In this document: positions 14,061 through 23,058 of the stretch, piece by piece
Layout: every line of letters starts with the position of its first letter
Position numbering within the stretch: the first letter of the stretch is position 1
Virus record (IMG/VR): IMGVR_UViG_3300048088_000772
Location: 1-48,099 of that record
Length of the DNA: 48,099 nucleotides
Origin: a virus
Direction: 5' to 3' (one strand)
The notes under the pieces: generated by a model
Seen by the model: only the letters and a program-made list of their open reading frames with translations
What the model was told of the DNA's origin: nothing
The model's database searches: none
Translations under genes and position numbers: made by a program

Positions 14061-15107
14061 TTAGTTGAGCTGAACGACCTTCAGATCCTTCGCCGCTTTT
14101 TTCTTCTTGCCTTTGGCTTTCGCCTTGCCCTTCTTGCCGCCGTTGCACTCGACCGTTGTGCTCCAGCCGGACTGGGTAAACACCTGCTCCACAGAGTCGA
14201 CCAGGTACTCGCCATCGAGGCCGACCTTGAAGCCTTGAGCGTTGATCGATCGTTCGGCAAACAGATCGGTGCGCCCTGGCATTTCCAGCCGGACCCCGGC
14301 AGTGGAGCGGTTGAACGCAGTGAGACGTGCCTGGGCTGCCGCTTCGGCGGCTGACTTGTTCGGGTAGATGTGGCGGTCGGTATGCACCGGCGGCAAGCCG
14401 TCCGGCGATTCGTCGTTGTCGAGGGTGACAACGGCGAGCTTGCCGGTCTTTTTGTCCTGGTGCTTGGCCGACACGGCCTTGTGCGTGTTGCGGTCTCCGA
14501 GTCGGAACTGGAAGCGACTGACGTCCCGGCGCTGAATCGTCACCACCCCGAGCGCTTTGCCCGAAGCACTCTCACCGCCCTGACGCGGCATCACCAGTAG
14601 TTTGCCGTCGGCCACCTTGGCCGTGCAGTCGTACTGTTTGGCCAGCCGGGTGATGAAATTGAAATCGGACTCACTAAGCTGATCGGCACGAGGCACTTTG
14701 GTCTGCACTGGGCAGACCGCCTGCCAGCCGTTGCGAGCGGCAACATCGGCAACGATCCGCGACAGCGGCACATTTTCCCAACTGCCGCTACGGGTGGTCT
14801 TGCCACTGCCGCGCATGTCGCTGGCCTTACCGGTGATGACCAGCGTATCGGGCGGGCCAGATAGCTCAATCTCATCGACGACGTAACGGCCGATGCGGGT
14901 CAGTTTGGTTTCTGCATAACCGAGGAAGATCTCGATGCTGGCCCCGCGTGGAGGCAGCACCACAGCGCCGTCGCGGTCGTCGATGCGCAATTCGAACTCG
15001 TCGGATTCCATGCCGGGTTTGTCTGTCGTCTTCAACTGCAGCAGGCGGTCATTGATCCGCTGGGTGATGTCGGCGCCGTCGGCCACGACACGAAAGATTG
15101 GGGTCAT
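14061..15107 (-). CDS. Phage tail hub protein, P2 gpD family
   Basis: About 348 residues starting MTPIFRVVADGADITQRINDR, the usual opening of the late control D family (VgrG gp27-like hub). The body matches the family (ESDEFELRIDDR, QLSESDFNFITRLAKQYD). The C-terminus is a lysine-rich tail (KKGKAKAKGKKKK). It forms the baseplate hub on which the tail tube sits. The start at 15107 has GGA seven bases upstream. It follows gpX behind a terminator-like hairpin. Confidence 0.9.
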   Translation of the reverse strand: MTPIFRVVADGADITQRINDRLLQLKTTDKPGMESDEFELRIDDRDGAVVLPPRGASIEIFLGYAETKLTRIGRYVVDEIELSGPPDTLVITGKASDMRGSGKTTRSGSWENVPLSRIVADVAARNGWQAVCPVQTKVPRADQLSESDFNFITRLAKQYDCTAKVADGKLLVMPRQGGESASGKALGVVTIQRRDVSRFQFRLGDRNTHKAVSAKHQDKKTGKLAVVTLDNDESPDGLPPVHTDRHIYPNKSAAEAAAQARLTAFNRSTAGVRLEMPGRTDLFAERSINAQGFKVGLDGEYLVDSVEQVFTQSGWSTTVECNGGKKGKAKAKGKKKKAAKDLKVVQLN

Positions 15108-15117
15108 CATTCCATCC

Positions 15118-15142
15118 AAAAGAAAGCCCGCACTGGGCGGGC
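15118..15142 (-). terminator. Terminator-like hairpin before gene D
   Basis: On the minus strand GCCCGC pairs with GCGGGC over a 5-base loop and is followed by TTTCTTTT. It lies just upstream of the D ribosome site, inside what must be one late operon. Confidence 0.55.
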
Positions 15143-15176
15143 CGATTGAGTCATTGCGCGGCATACCGGAGGGGCA

Positions 15177-15383
15177 TCAGCCCCACAGCATCACCTCGCT
15201 GTCATCGGGTGCGGGCAGATCCGGCAGCTCGATCACGATGCCGGCGCGATACGGTTGCGGCTCGTCGGCCAGCCCCTGATTGGCGTCCAGCACCGCCTCG
15301 ACCGTTCCGCTCAAATGCCCATAGGCGTGGTAGCACAGGGTGTCCAGCAGATCCCCGTCAGACGTTCTGCAGGTCATCGCCAT
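15177..15383 (-). CDS. Tail protein X (LysM-like), P2 gpX family
   Basis: 68 residues (TSDGDLLDTLCYHAYGHLSGTVEAVLDANQGLA, then YRAGIVIELPDL), a short LysM-like fold found in phage tails between U and D. It probably helps attach the tube to the hub or to peptidoglycan. ATG at 15383 has GGAG ten bases upstream. The first codons overlap the end of gene U by 26 bases. Confidence 0.88.
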   Translation of the reverse strand: MAMTCRTSDGDLLDTLCYHAYGHLSGTVEAVLDANQGLADEPQPYRAGIVIELPDLPAPDDSEVMLWG

Positions 15384-16203
15384 AGCGTACAAACTCCAAG
15401 GTGAACGCCTGCTTACGCGGGATCCCGCCCTGCAGCAGCGCGCTCTGTTCTTCTTCGACGTTCTTCAAGCACCAGGTACCGAGCACGTCGCCATAGCCGG
15501 TGGTCAGGGTCAGAGGCAGGAGCTGGGCACCGAGACTGCGCAGGGTGTCCAGCTGTTTGATCCCGCCCTTGAAGCCGGGGAAAATCGCGCCCTTGAGGGT
15601 GATTTTTTCCTCGCCGATGCCCACCGCTTGCTGCGCCGGACGGCGGGTCAACCGTTCCTGCGACGCCCAGCGGTACTCCGTCGAGCGTCGCAGTTCGTCG
15701 AAGGCGGCGGTGTCCAGGTTGAAGTAATACGGGACCGCCTTGGGATCCAGCGGCTGCACGATCAGTAGGTGCGGAAACGGCTTCACTGCTTCCGGAACCG
15801 GTGTCGCGTCACCCGCCAGTGATCCGGTCGGCAGAATGTTCCCGAGGGATGGGCTGACCTTGCCGGCGATCTTGTTGATCGCGGTGGACGCCCGCGCTGC
15901 CTGTTCCTTGAGTTCGCCCATCCGCTCATCAATCTGCGACACGGCGCGGGTGGCCTTGTTGTAGGTGGCCACCACCTGGCCGACTTTGGCCTGCGCGGCG
16001 TTGACGCTGCGCATGACGCGCTGGAGTTTTGCGCCGACCGCCGGCCCCACGATTGGAATGCCCTCCAGCTCCGAAGCCGCGCCGCTGATCTCGCTGATAG
16101 CTCCGTTGACCGGTCCCATCATGCCGTCCAGGCTACGGCGTCCAGTCTCCCCCGCTGCAGCCAGATTTTTCAGCCCCGACTGCAGCTGTTCCATATAGGC
16201 CAT
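15358..16203 (-). CDS. Tail terminator-type protein GpU with N-terminal coiled-coil extension
   Basis: 281 residues. The C-terminal 135 residues match P2 gpU (YRWASQERLTRRPAQQAVGIGEEKITLKGAIFPGFKGG, then GTWCLKNVEEEQS). P2 gpU alone is about 160 residues; here roughly 140 extra residues precede it, rich in Ala, Gly and heptad-like repeats (VNAAQAKVGQVVATYNKATRAVSQIDERMGEL segment). GGAGG precedes the start. The extension could link GpU to the tape measure protein encoded immediately upstream. Confidence 0.85.
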   Translation of the reverse strand: MAYMEQLQSGLKNLAAAGETGRRSLDGMMGPVNGAISEISGAASELEGIPIVGPAVGAKLQRVMRSVNAAQAKVGQVVATYNKATRAVSQIDERMGELKEQAARASTAINKIAGKVSPSLGNILPTGSLAGDATPVPEAVKPFPHLLIVQPLDPKAVPYYFNLDTAAFDELRRSTEYRWASQERLTRRPAQQAVGIGEEKITLKGAIFPGFKGGIKQLDTLRSLGAQLLPLTLTTGYGDVLGTWCLKNVEEEQSALLQGGIPRKQAFTLEFVRYGDDLQNV

Positions 16204-16212
16204 TGTTCCTCC

Positions 16213-18711
16213 TTACACATGCGGTTCGTCATAAAGCTTGCGGCTCTGCAACTGCTGCGTGGCCTGCTGCAACTGCTGCTCGATAAAAGGCCGCAGCTCG
16301 CGTGCCATTTGCGCCGGATCTTTCACATCCCCCTGTACGGTGATGTGCAGAGGCGCCGAGATCTCGACGCGCTGCTCGATCTTCGGCGGCTCGGTTTTAA
16401 TCGCTGCCGGCGGAGGAGCCAGCAGCGCCGGTACGCTCGGCGGCGCGGGTGCGCTCAGGGAACGCGTCACATCACCCATCGCAGCCGCATCGGCAGCGCG
16501 CTCTGGCAACAGGCTCTGCACTGCCGAGGGCGTTGGAGTGCCCTGAACAAGCGGAGTCGCGGCGGCAGGCGCAAATGAGCGGGCAATGTTGCCCATCACC
16601 GGCGGCAGGTTCTGTCCGGCGTTGGCCATCATCAGTGGCCCGGCATCCGGTACTTTCTTCAACGACTCGTCCGCACCGAACATTGACTTGCCAAGCGATC
16701 CGCCCAAAGCATCGCCGCCCATGTAACCGAGGTAACCACCGATCAGACCGCCGACGATGTTGCCGATAATGGGCACCGCCGTGCCGATGGCGGCACCTGC
16801 AGCGGCACCGGCCAATGTGCCGGCCAAACCTCCAGCAGCCTTACCATAGCCCTCGGCCTTTTCATCCTGCGTCTCGGCGTTTTCGTAAGTGTCGTAAGCC
16901 TGATAACCCGCCTGCGCGACTGCAAGGATCGCGGGGCCTTTCATGCCGCCCGCGATCTTGGCGCCGCGACCGCCACCTCCTCTCCCGCCGCCTTTCCCCC
17001 CTTTGCCTTTCTTGCCTTCACCGCTGGCATCGAGATCACTGCCACTCAGCCCTCCGCCAGCACCTGGCAGATTGGTGACGATCACTTTTTGCGGGATGTT
17101 GGGGTTGCCCATCAGGGTGCCCCTTCCAAGGTTCATCAGCCCCTTGCCAACCTTGAAAGCGCTGACGGCCCCCTTGAGCGCAACCAGTCCAGCCACGGCC
17201 GTGCCGATGCCAAGCGTGACCCGTGGAAACTCGTCGGCAAAGCCCGACAGTTTGCGACTGACGTTGTTGAGGCCGTCAGCGACGGAATCGGTGACAGGCC
17301 GGATCGCATCGCCGATGCTGCGCATGGCGTCGTCCATCGATTGGGCCATTTCAGACCATTTCTGCGCTGAGGTTTGCCGGCGCTCGGCGAGGTTCTTGTC
17401 GAGGATTCCGGTCGCCCCGGCGGAATCTTTTTTCAACTGCTCATACAGATCCTTGTTCTGCATGTACGCAGTCAAGGCTGCCTTGACCTGCATATCAGCG
17501 AACAGGTCACCGGTACGCAAAGCCTCCTCCAAAGACTTCATCATGGCTTTGGCTTTTTCGGGATCGGCCTCTTTACTGATAGCCGCAGTGGCCTTGGCCA
17601 TCTCGGCGGCCCGCTTCGGATCGGTCGCTTCGATGTACTTCTGGGCCAGGGCAAAACTGGATTCCAGTGTGGATTTGCCATTCTGCAAACCGGTCTGCAT
17701 CGACCCCTTATAGTCGATCCCGGCCTTCTTGTAGGCCTTGACCGTTTCACCGGAGCCGATTTTCTCCATCCAGTTTTTGAGGTTGTTCGCCGCTTCGTCT
17801 GAACCACCGGCCGTCTTCATCTGCACCTGCAGCATCGCGCCGAGTTGCGTCACGGAGTCCATGCCGGTGATTCCCAGTTTGCCCATGCCGGCCAGCAACT
17901 CAGGAAACCACTTGGCCATGTCGACCGCTTCAAAACTGCCCGCCTGGCCCTGATAAGCAATGGCTTCCAGCGCCTGCTGCATCACCTTCGGGTCAGTGAT
18001 CTTGGCGTTCTGACCCAAAGCGTTGATCATCTTCGCCGTTTCAGTGCCTTCCGATCCTTGGCCCACCGCGAACTTGGCTGCGGTCGGTGCATAGGACAGC
18101 GCCTTGTCCAACTCCATACCGGCGCCGACCAGGGCGTTGACCACCTCGGCCACCTGATTGCGCGCCATGCCTGTATCGCGTGACGTATCGATCACAGTCT
18201 TGGACAGTTGCGCCTCTTCCGGCGTGTTGGCAATGTTGGCCTTGATCGCAATGTCGCGAATGATCGCGCCATAGTCCGCACTGACCTTGGTCGGGATGGC
18301 TGCTGCAGCGGTCAGCGCACCGGCTTGACCGAGGGTGCTTTTCAGGCCGGACCGGCCCTCCTCGATCTGCCGGTGGCCCAACGCTTTCAGTTCGGCGCCG
18401 GCGGCCACGCGGCCCATCGTGGCGTATGCCTTGCTCAGCCGCCCCACCTCGACGCCCTGTTTCTTGAGCAGTGCGAGATTCTTTTCATATTTGGCCAGCA
18501 GCTTGTCTGCGCCTTCAGCGCCCGTGGTGTGCGCTTTGCGCCATTCATCGCGCAGACGCATGGTGTCGCCGATGGTGTTCTGCAACACGCGGGCCTTGCT
18601 GCCCACAGTGTCCAAATGTTTGATCTTGCTTTCGACGTCCTTGAACGCTTTGCCTACCGTCGGATCGACGGCGCCGCCAATGACAAAGCCGAGTGCGAGG
18701 TTCTTCGCCAT
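16213..18711 (-). CDS. Tail tape measure protein
   Basis: 832 residues. N-terminal coiled-coil region, then a TP901-type core (SADYGAIIRDIAIKANIANTPEEAQLS, GMARNQVAEVVNALVGAGM), a hydrophobic Gly/Ala-rich stretch (GGLAGTLAGAAAGAAIGTAVPIIGNIVGGLIGGYLGYMGG, positions about 600-660) and a Pro-rich end. It sets tail length and is injected ahead of DNA. The N-terminus and gene order (after E, before U) match P2 gpT. A Gly/Lys-rich linker (GKKGKGGKGGGRGGGGRG) is conspicuous. Confidence 0.92.
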   Translation of the reverse strand: MAKNLALGFVIGGAVDPTVGKAFKDVESKIKHLDTVGSKARVLQNTIGDTMRLRDEWRKAHTTGAEGADKLLAKYEKNLALLKKQGVEVGRLSKAYATMGRVAAGAELKALGHRQIEEGRSGLKSTLGQAGALTAAAAIPTKVSADYGAIIRDIAIKANIANTPEEAQLSKTVIDTSRDTGMARNQVAEVVNALVGAGMELDKALSYAPTAAKFAVGQGSEGTETAKMINALGQNAKITDPKVMQQALEAIAYQGQAGSFEAVDMAKWFPELLAGMGKLGITGMDSVTQLGAMLQVQMKTAGGSDEAANNLKNWMEKIGSGETVKAYKKAGIDYKGSMQTGLQNGKSTLESSFALAQKYIEATDPKRAAEMAKATAAISKEADPEKAKAMMKSLEEALRTGDLFADMQVKAALTAYMQNKDLYEQLKKDSAGATGILDKNLAERRQTSAQKWSEMAQSMDDAMRSIGDAIRPVTDSVADGLNNVSRKLSGFADEFPRVTLGIGTAVAGLVALKGAVSAFKVGKGLMNLGRGTLMGNPNIPQKVIVTNLPGAGGGLSGSDLDASGEGKKGKGGKGGGRGGGGRGAKIAGGMKGPAILAVAQAGYQAYDTYENAETQDEKAEGYGKAAGGLAGTLAGAAAGAAIGTAVPIIGNIVGGLIGGYLGYMGGDALGGSLGKSMFGADESLKKVPDAGPLMMANAGQNLPPVMGNIARSFAPAAATPLVQGTPTPSAVQSLLPERAADAAAMGDVTRSLSAPAPPSVPALLAPPPAAIKTEPPKIEQRVEISAPLHITVQGDVKDPAQMARELRPFIEQQLQQATQQLQSRKLYDEPHV

Positions 18712-18748
18712 GTGCGGACCTTATGCGCAAGGTTGGTTAAGCGGTGGC

Positions 18749-18844
18749 TCAGTCAGAGAGCCACCACACCAGTTCGTTGAAGGGCATAGCCAGGATCTCG
18801 GCTGCTGAGAACCCAGTCTCCCGGGCCATGCGTTTGGCCAGCAT
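18749..18844 (-). CDS. Tail assembly chaperone E' (frameshift extension candidate)
   Basis: A 31-codon stretch (ending ILAMPFNELVWWLSD) fills the gap between gene E and the tape measure gene. Its place and W-rich helix fit the small GpE'-type extension found in contractile-tail phages, usually made as a fusion to E by programmed frameshifting. The frame is open upstream through the E stop codon, but reaching it from E needs a +1 or -2 shift, not the -1 shift of P2. An internal ATG at 18844 has only a poor ribosome site, so fusion is favoured over separate translation. Confidence 0.55.
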   Translation of the reverse strand: MLAKRMARETGFSAAEILAMPFNELVWWLSD

Positions 18845-18866
18845 CTTCAACGTGGTTCCGTCGCAC

Positions 18867-19181
18867 TTAGTCGTCCGTGACCAGACGAAAGTAGCCGGCC
18901 TGCAGGCGCATGTAATCGACCACCTTGAGCGTGACCAAATCCGCCTCCGGGGTCTGGGTCAGCGAAGCGAAGAGCGACAGTTCGCGCTGCTCGGCGTCAC
19001 CGTTAGAGGCCGCCTGTGCCGCCCGCACATCCCGCACGCACGGTGCACGCATCGTCAGGCGGTCGACCTGAACGCCATTGAGTTCAGTCGGGTGCTTGAG
19101 GCTGATCCGGAAACCTTCCTCGGTCAGTTCCATCCACTTCGGGAGCGACAGCTCTGGCGTTACTTGAATTGCTTGAGTCAT
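18867..19181 (-). CDS. Tail assembly protein E, P2 gpE-like
   Basis: 104 residues (LSLPKWMELTEEGFRISLKHPTELNG, VDRLTMRAPCVRDVRAAQ). Its position between the tube and tape measure genes and its length mark it as the tail assembly chaperone that coats the tape measure during tail assembly. The C-terminus ends LVTDD. See 18749 for the possible frameshifted extension. Confidence 0.85.
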   Translation of the reverse strand: MTQAIQVTPELSLPKWMELTEEGFRISLKHPTELNGVQVDRLTMRAPCVRDVRAAQAASNGDAEQRELSLFASLTQTPEADLVTLKVVDYMRLQAGYFRLVTDD

Positions 19182-19192
19182 TGCGTATGTCC

Positions 19193-19696
19193 TTAAAGGC
19201 CCAGGGCCGTGCGTTCTTCAGCGAGTTGATCGACGCCATCTACCACCAGCACCATGCCGACCATGTCGATCTCATAGATCAACCGGCCGCCGACTTCGAG
19301 CTTGTAATAGGTCAGCGCCATGTTGTGTTTGCTCTCGGCCTTTTCACCGGCTTTCCAATCGCCCATATCGACTTCTTTGAGACCGCCGCGCATGGTCACG
19401 ATGACCGGAGTGACCTTGCCCTTAAGGCCTTTGAACGAGGCGCGAAACACCGCCGTGCAGGCGGTACGGTCGGACAGGCCGAACCATTTCAGCGCCTCAC
19501 GGCGCACTCCGTTGGTGGTAAACCCGGCTTCAAGTTTCTCGACACCGGTCGGGATCTCGATCTCGCCGGCCATGCCGCCGCCCCGGTAGGTCTCGGTTTT
19601 CAGCACGACCTTGGGCAGGGTAAGGCTCGGCATCTCGCCGGAAAAACTCACGCCGTCGATAAAGCCGGCGCAGTTGGACAGAACTTCAGGAATCAT
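19193..19696 (-). CDS. Major tail tube protein, P2 FII family
   Basis: 167 residues (MIPEVLSNCAGFIDGVSFSG, GGMAGEIEIPTGVEKLEAGF, YYKLEVGGRLIYEIDMVGMV). Both ends match the contractile-tail tube family; it stacks as hexamers inside the sheath. It directly follows the sheath gene with 12 bases between, the invariant order of sheath then tube in P2-like phages. Confidence 0.93.
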   Translation of the reverse strand: MIPEVLSNCAGFIDGVSFSGEMPSLTLPKVVLKTETYRGGGMAGEIEIPTGVEKLEAGFTTNGVRREALKWFGLSDRTACTAVFRASFKGLKGKVTPVIVTMRGGLKEVDMGDWKAGEKAESKHNMALTYYKLEVGGRLIYEIDMVGMVLVVDGVDQLAEERTALGL

Positions 19697-19708
19697 CAGG
19701 GGGCCTCC

Positions 19709-20875
19709 TTAGGCGGCTTCAAGCACTTCGGTCATCCACTCGTTGGTGACTTCGAAGAGGAAATTCGGGTTCTCGGCCGGCGGCACGTCGGTGAAGCGGA
19801 TTCGCCAGTACACCTTACCCTGCTCAATCTGGCTGGCCGTGTTCAGCTCCTGGTCGGCGTACACCTCGAAGTTGATCACCGCTCCCTGATTTTTCAGGTC
19901 GCGCATGAATGCTTCCAGGCCGTCGGTGACGTCCTTAACGTAGGTCTTGGTGATCGAACGATCGACCGCCCATTTGTGCCCGGCCTGCACCGCATCCATC
20001 AGGATGAACAGCGTGCGCACGCGGGTGACGAACGACCATTTCGGATCGCTCGACAGGGTACGGTTGCCCCAGAGGCGATAACCGTCGTCGCGAATGATCG
20101 TGGTGATGTTCGCGTTGTTGAGCAGGTTGGCTCGGCAGGTTTCATCGCCGTCCAGATACTCGACGGCGCGGGTGGTCCCGGTGATGCCGGTGAGCTCCTT
20201 GTTCGAAGGCGAAGCCCAGAAACCGTAGGTGGCATCGGTCCAGGCAAACAAGCCGGCAGCCCAGGCCGAGCCGGGCGCATCGACCGTCTTGCTTTCGCCG
20301 GTATCCCAGTACTGCACGCCCGGGTCGACCATGAACAGGTTGCGGCTGCCGAAGTTCTTCGCATAGGCCATGGCGGCTTCGTCGGTGGTGCATGGTCCGT
20401 CGATGATGCCGATGGCCCGCAGCTTCTGCGCCAAGCTGTCCATGGCCGTGGCCACCGCTTGCGTAGCCGAATGACCGGGTGCGATCAACAATCGCGGCTG
20501 TGCGTTGAACAGACTCTTGCCATCGAGCAGCGCCTGCAATCCGGTACGCTGACCGGATTCCAAAACACCACCGATGATGGCCGAGGTCTGCAGCGCCGGG
20601 TCGTCCATCTTCGGCACACCGATGGCGACGATCACCGCTTTGGCTTTGGCGTAGATCGCCTGGCAGGCCTTGGTGATCGCCGATTCGGCGCCGAACGCGG
20701 CGATGGCTTCACGCTCGGTGGTGATCAGCTTGAGTTCGCCGGCCTTTGCCGTACCGCCACCGCCCAAGCCAGGGCTGAAGGTGTCACACAGGCCGATGAT
20801 CGACGAGGACGGCAACGAAATAGTGCGTGCGCCGGTATCGACCGAGGTGGTCGTGACGCCGTGGAAGAAACTCAT
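19709..20875 (-). CDS. Contractile tail sheath protein, P2 FI family
   Basis: 388 residues, close to P2 FI (396). MSFFHGVTTTSVDTGARTISLPSSSIIGLCDT is the conserved opening; SVDAPGSAWAAGLFAWTD-like and LWGNRTLSSDPKWSFVTRVRT segments mark the conserved sheath core. The ATG at 20875 has GGAG ten bases upstream. It contracts to drive the tube through the envelope. A terminator-like hairpin lies just upstream of the ribosome site. Confidence 0.95.
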   Translation of the reverse strand: MSFFHGVTTTSVDTGARTISLPSSSIIGLCDTFSPGLGGGGTAKAGELKLITTEREAIAAFGAESAITKACQAIYAKAKAVIVAIGVPKMDDPALQTSAIIGGVLESGQRTGLQALLDGKSLFNAQPRLLIAPGHSATQAVATAMDSLAQKLRAIGIIDGPCTTDEAAMAYAKNFGSRNLFMVDPGVQYWDTGESKTVDAPGSAWAAGLFAWTDATYGFWASPSNKELTGITGTTRAVEYLDGDETCRANLLNNANITTIIRDDGYRLWGNRTLSSDPKWSFVTRVRTLFILMDAVQAGHKWAVDRSITKTYVKDVTDGLEAFMRDLKNQGAVINFEVYADQELNTASQIEQGKVYWRIRFTDVPPAENPNFLFEVTNEWMTEVLEAA

Positions 20876-20895
20876 AAGGCTCGTTCTCCAGAAAC

Positions 20896-20920
20896 GAAAA
20901 AGCCCCACTTTCGCGGGGCT
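20896..20920 (-). terminator. Terminator-like hairpin before the sheath gene
   Basis: AGCCCC and GGGGCT enclose eight bases and run into TTTTT on the minus strand, about 20 bases before the sheath start. A weaker copy (CCCCG/CGGGG with TTTT) follows the Tfa gene at 20955-20976. Confidence 0.6.
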
Positions 20921-20979
20921 GTGAGGTGTGTTCGAGTTGCGCGTAATGCAAATGAAAACGCCCCGTCAGTGCGGGGAGT

Positions 20980-21420
20980 TTATTGGGTTTGGTTGGCCAC
21001 CCACTCAGGTGCCACGGGTCGATACTCGGCCGAGGGAAAATCGGGGGACTGCGGCCAATCACGCAGGCTCTTCACATAAGCCAAAAGTTCGCTGAACTGG
21101 TCAGCGGTCAGCGTGGTTGGCTCGCCGACGTCCTGCTCGTCTCGATGACGCTCACGCAGCCATTTCACCCGCTCGATTTCCGCATCACGCCACGCACGTT
21201 CATCCCGCATAAGCTCGTCGGGCGAAGTTTGCGGAACAACCAGAATTGGCAGTCCCTCAGCATCATGGTCGCGTACCATCCCCGGCACAGGCTCTGCGAT
21301 GACAGCCTGATAGCGCTCCTTGCTGATAGGCACCGCGTCTTCGGGGATCTGCCCATCATGCATACCCTGCAGATAGCAGCAGCCCGTGGTTTTCGAGTAG
21401 AACATTTTTCCTGACGCCAT
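20980..21420 (-). CDS. Tail fibre assembly chaperone (Tfa-like)
   Basis: 146 residues (FYSKTTGCCYLQGMHDGQIPEDAVPISKERYQAVI, then AWRDAEIERVKWLRERHRDE). The N-terminal pattern of a short beta strand pair with ISxERY is typical of phage tail fibre assembly proteins, which fold or cap the fibre encoded immediately upstream. It begins three bases after the fibre stop. The C-terminal half is a charged helix followed by a segment with a WPxxPxFPxxxRP pattern. Confidence 0.85.
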   Translation of the reverse strand: MASGKMFYSKTTGCCYLQGMHDGQIPEDAVPISKERYQAVIAEPVPGMVRDHDAEGLPILVVPQTSPDELMRDERAWRDAEIERVKWLRERHRDEQDVGEPTTLTADQFSELLAYVKSLRDWPQSPDFPSAEYRPVAPEWVANQTQ

Positions 21421-21423
21421 TTC

Positions 21424-23058
21424 CTATCTCCCCACTGCGAGCCAGCGGTAGTTGGCCGCACCGCCGCCGCCAGAAAAGTGATAAACAGTAATGGCCGTTT
21501 TACTGGTCGCGCTCACAGCACCGCACAAAGCTGCCGTAAAGTTTCCCGAGCCGTTTACCGAGACAAAGGCATTCAGAATCGCATTGGGGAATTCGAGGGG
21601 CATCGGCACAGAAACCGACGAACCGCTGTTGATCAGCACGGTTGATCCCCACTGAAGAACCAGTCCGCCAAGCCAGCTCGGAAACGCGATATAGCCGTTG
21701 GTGCCCAAACCGATCTGGAAGCCAAAACGTAGCTTTTTCGGAGTAACGATGGTGCCGTCATCGACCCCGGCATCTGTCAGCGCCTGCGTTGCGATCTTAG
21801 CCGTACCGAGTTTGACTTCGGTGGCCTGGGTCGCCAATGCCGAGAGCGCGACGATATCGATGTTTCCCTGATTAATCGGCGCGTTCCAAGCCTTGATGCA
21901 CCACATTACCGCCAAGTTGCGCGGGCGTGCTCCAACGAGGGTGCCTCGCGTGTACTGAGCGTCATCCGTCAGGTAAACCGCCGCTGACGACGAAGCGGGA
22001 TCAACAACAGAGATCCCGGCGCCGACATACTGCGCCGCACTAACAACATCACCACCAACAAGTAAATGGGCAGCGCCCGAGCCATCCGCGTTATGTTTCC
22101 ATCCAGCGGCGGCGGCTTGAATTCCTAACCCCGCCGGGGTAACAACATCCGTTGCCGTCAACGTTGCTTTTTGCCAACTGCCAATTGCCCGCCCAGCATC
22201 CGTACCGCGCCCGTGATCCCAGCCTCGCAAGAATTCGCCGCGTGACTCGGGCAAGCGGAAATTTCCGGCGCCCTCATCGCCCTTGTTGAAGGCCGTACCG
22301 AGGAATGCCGCCAGATCCGGATAGACCGCAATACTCTTGACGCTGCCGTCCAGTTCAAGAAAGCCCGGCGCGACCTTGTCCAACGGAAAAGCTACCGTAG
22401 CCCCCACCGGCAATGCCGAGGCCTGCGCAATCATCGACTCGATTTCTGTCTTGGTGTAGGTGTCCTTAATTCCAAACCCGGCCAAGGTTGTCGGATTCGA
22501 CCCGGACACAAATACGCCTCGATCATTCACGGTGACCTTGGTGTACGTCCCGGCCACCTTATTCGCAGGTAGCAGTCCGTTGATCAAGTCGTCCACATAG
22601 CCGCGAGTCGCCAAGACAACAGACGGATCGATCTTCAACTGAATGTTCGAGGTGCCGCTGGTGATGATGTGCATCCGCACCACCTGGTTGCGTCCAGAAC
22701 CTTGCGCAAGTAACGGTTTGTAGCTAGGGGCAGCATTCGCCACCGCGCAGAAAACGCCGTCCTTGTCTTCCAGCGCAAGCTCACGAATCCACCAACCACC
22801 CACGTCCGGTGGCAACACCAGCTCAGCAATCAGGACATTGGAATCGGTGGGAGACACACGCAACTGATTGAGCTGCGCCCGGTAAACCTGATTTACCAGT
22901 TTGGTTTGCGAGGCGCTGGGGACGGGGTCGGTGCCATTTGCATCACCGATCAGCATGTAGCGCGGTTCCCAAGGGATGCCCAGCGCGTCGCAGTTGGTTT
23001 TCTTGGCGGCACCCTGCGTGGTGAGCACGCCGCCAAAAATAGAGTTTTTATCAACCAT
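21424..23058 (-). CDS. Tail fibre protein with tail-collar domain
   Basis: 544 residues from MVDKNSIFGGVLTTQGAAKKTNC. The first 150 residues match the P2-type fibre base (WEPRYMLIGDANG, LNQLRVSPTDSNVLIAELVLPPDVGGWWIRELALED). A tail-collar domain follows (VAFPLDKVAPGFLELDGS, FRLPESRGEFLRGWDHGRGTDAGR). The C-terminus (IAFPSWLGGLVLQWG to YRWLAVGR) resembles gp53-type receptor-binding ends. The start overlaps gene I by eight bases; a further in-frame ATG at 23103 with AGGGG upstream remains possible. It decides host range. Confidence 0.9.
   Translation of the reverse strand: MVDKNSIFGGVLTTQGAAKKTNCDALGIPWEPRYMLIGDANGTDPVPSASQTKLVNQVYRAQLNQLRVSPTDSNVLIAELVLPPDVGGWWIRELALEDKDGVFCAVANAAPSYKPLLAQGSGRNQVVRMHIITSGTSNIQLKIDPSVVLATRGYVDDLINGLLPANKVAGTYTKVTVNDRGVFVSGSNPTTLAGFGIKDTYTKTEIESMIAQASALPVGATVAFPLDKVAPGFLELDGSVKSIAVYPDLAAFLGTAFNKGDEGAGNFRLPESRGEFLRGWDHGRGTDAGRAIGSWQKATLTATDVVTPAGLGIQAAAAGWKHNADGSGAAHLLVGGDVVSAAQYVGAGISVVDPASSSAAVYLTDDAQYTRGTLVGARPRNLAVMWCIKAWNAPINQGNIDIVALSALATQATEVKLGTAKIATQALTDAGVDDGTIVTPKKLRFGFQIGLGTNGYIAFPSWLGGLVLQWGSTVLINSGSSVSVPMPLEFPNAILNAFVSVNGSGNFTAALCGAVSATSKTAITVYHFSGGGGAANYRWLAVGR

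Noticed and set aside
19169-21079. 636-codon open frame on the plus strand opposite the tube and sheath genes
   Set aside because: It is antisense to well-supported tail genes; long mirror frames are common opposite GC-rich codons, and the translation has no recognisable domain.
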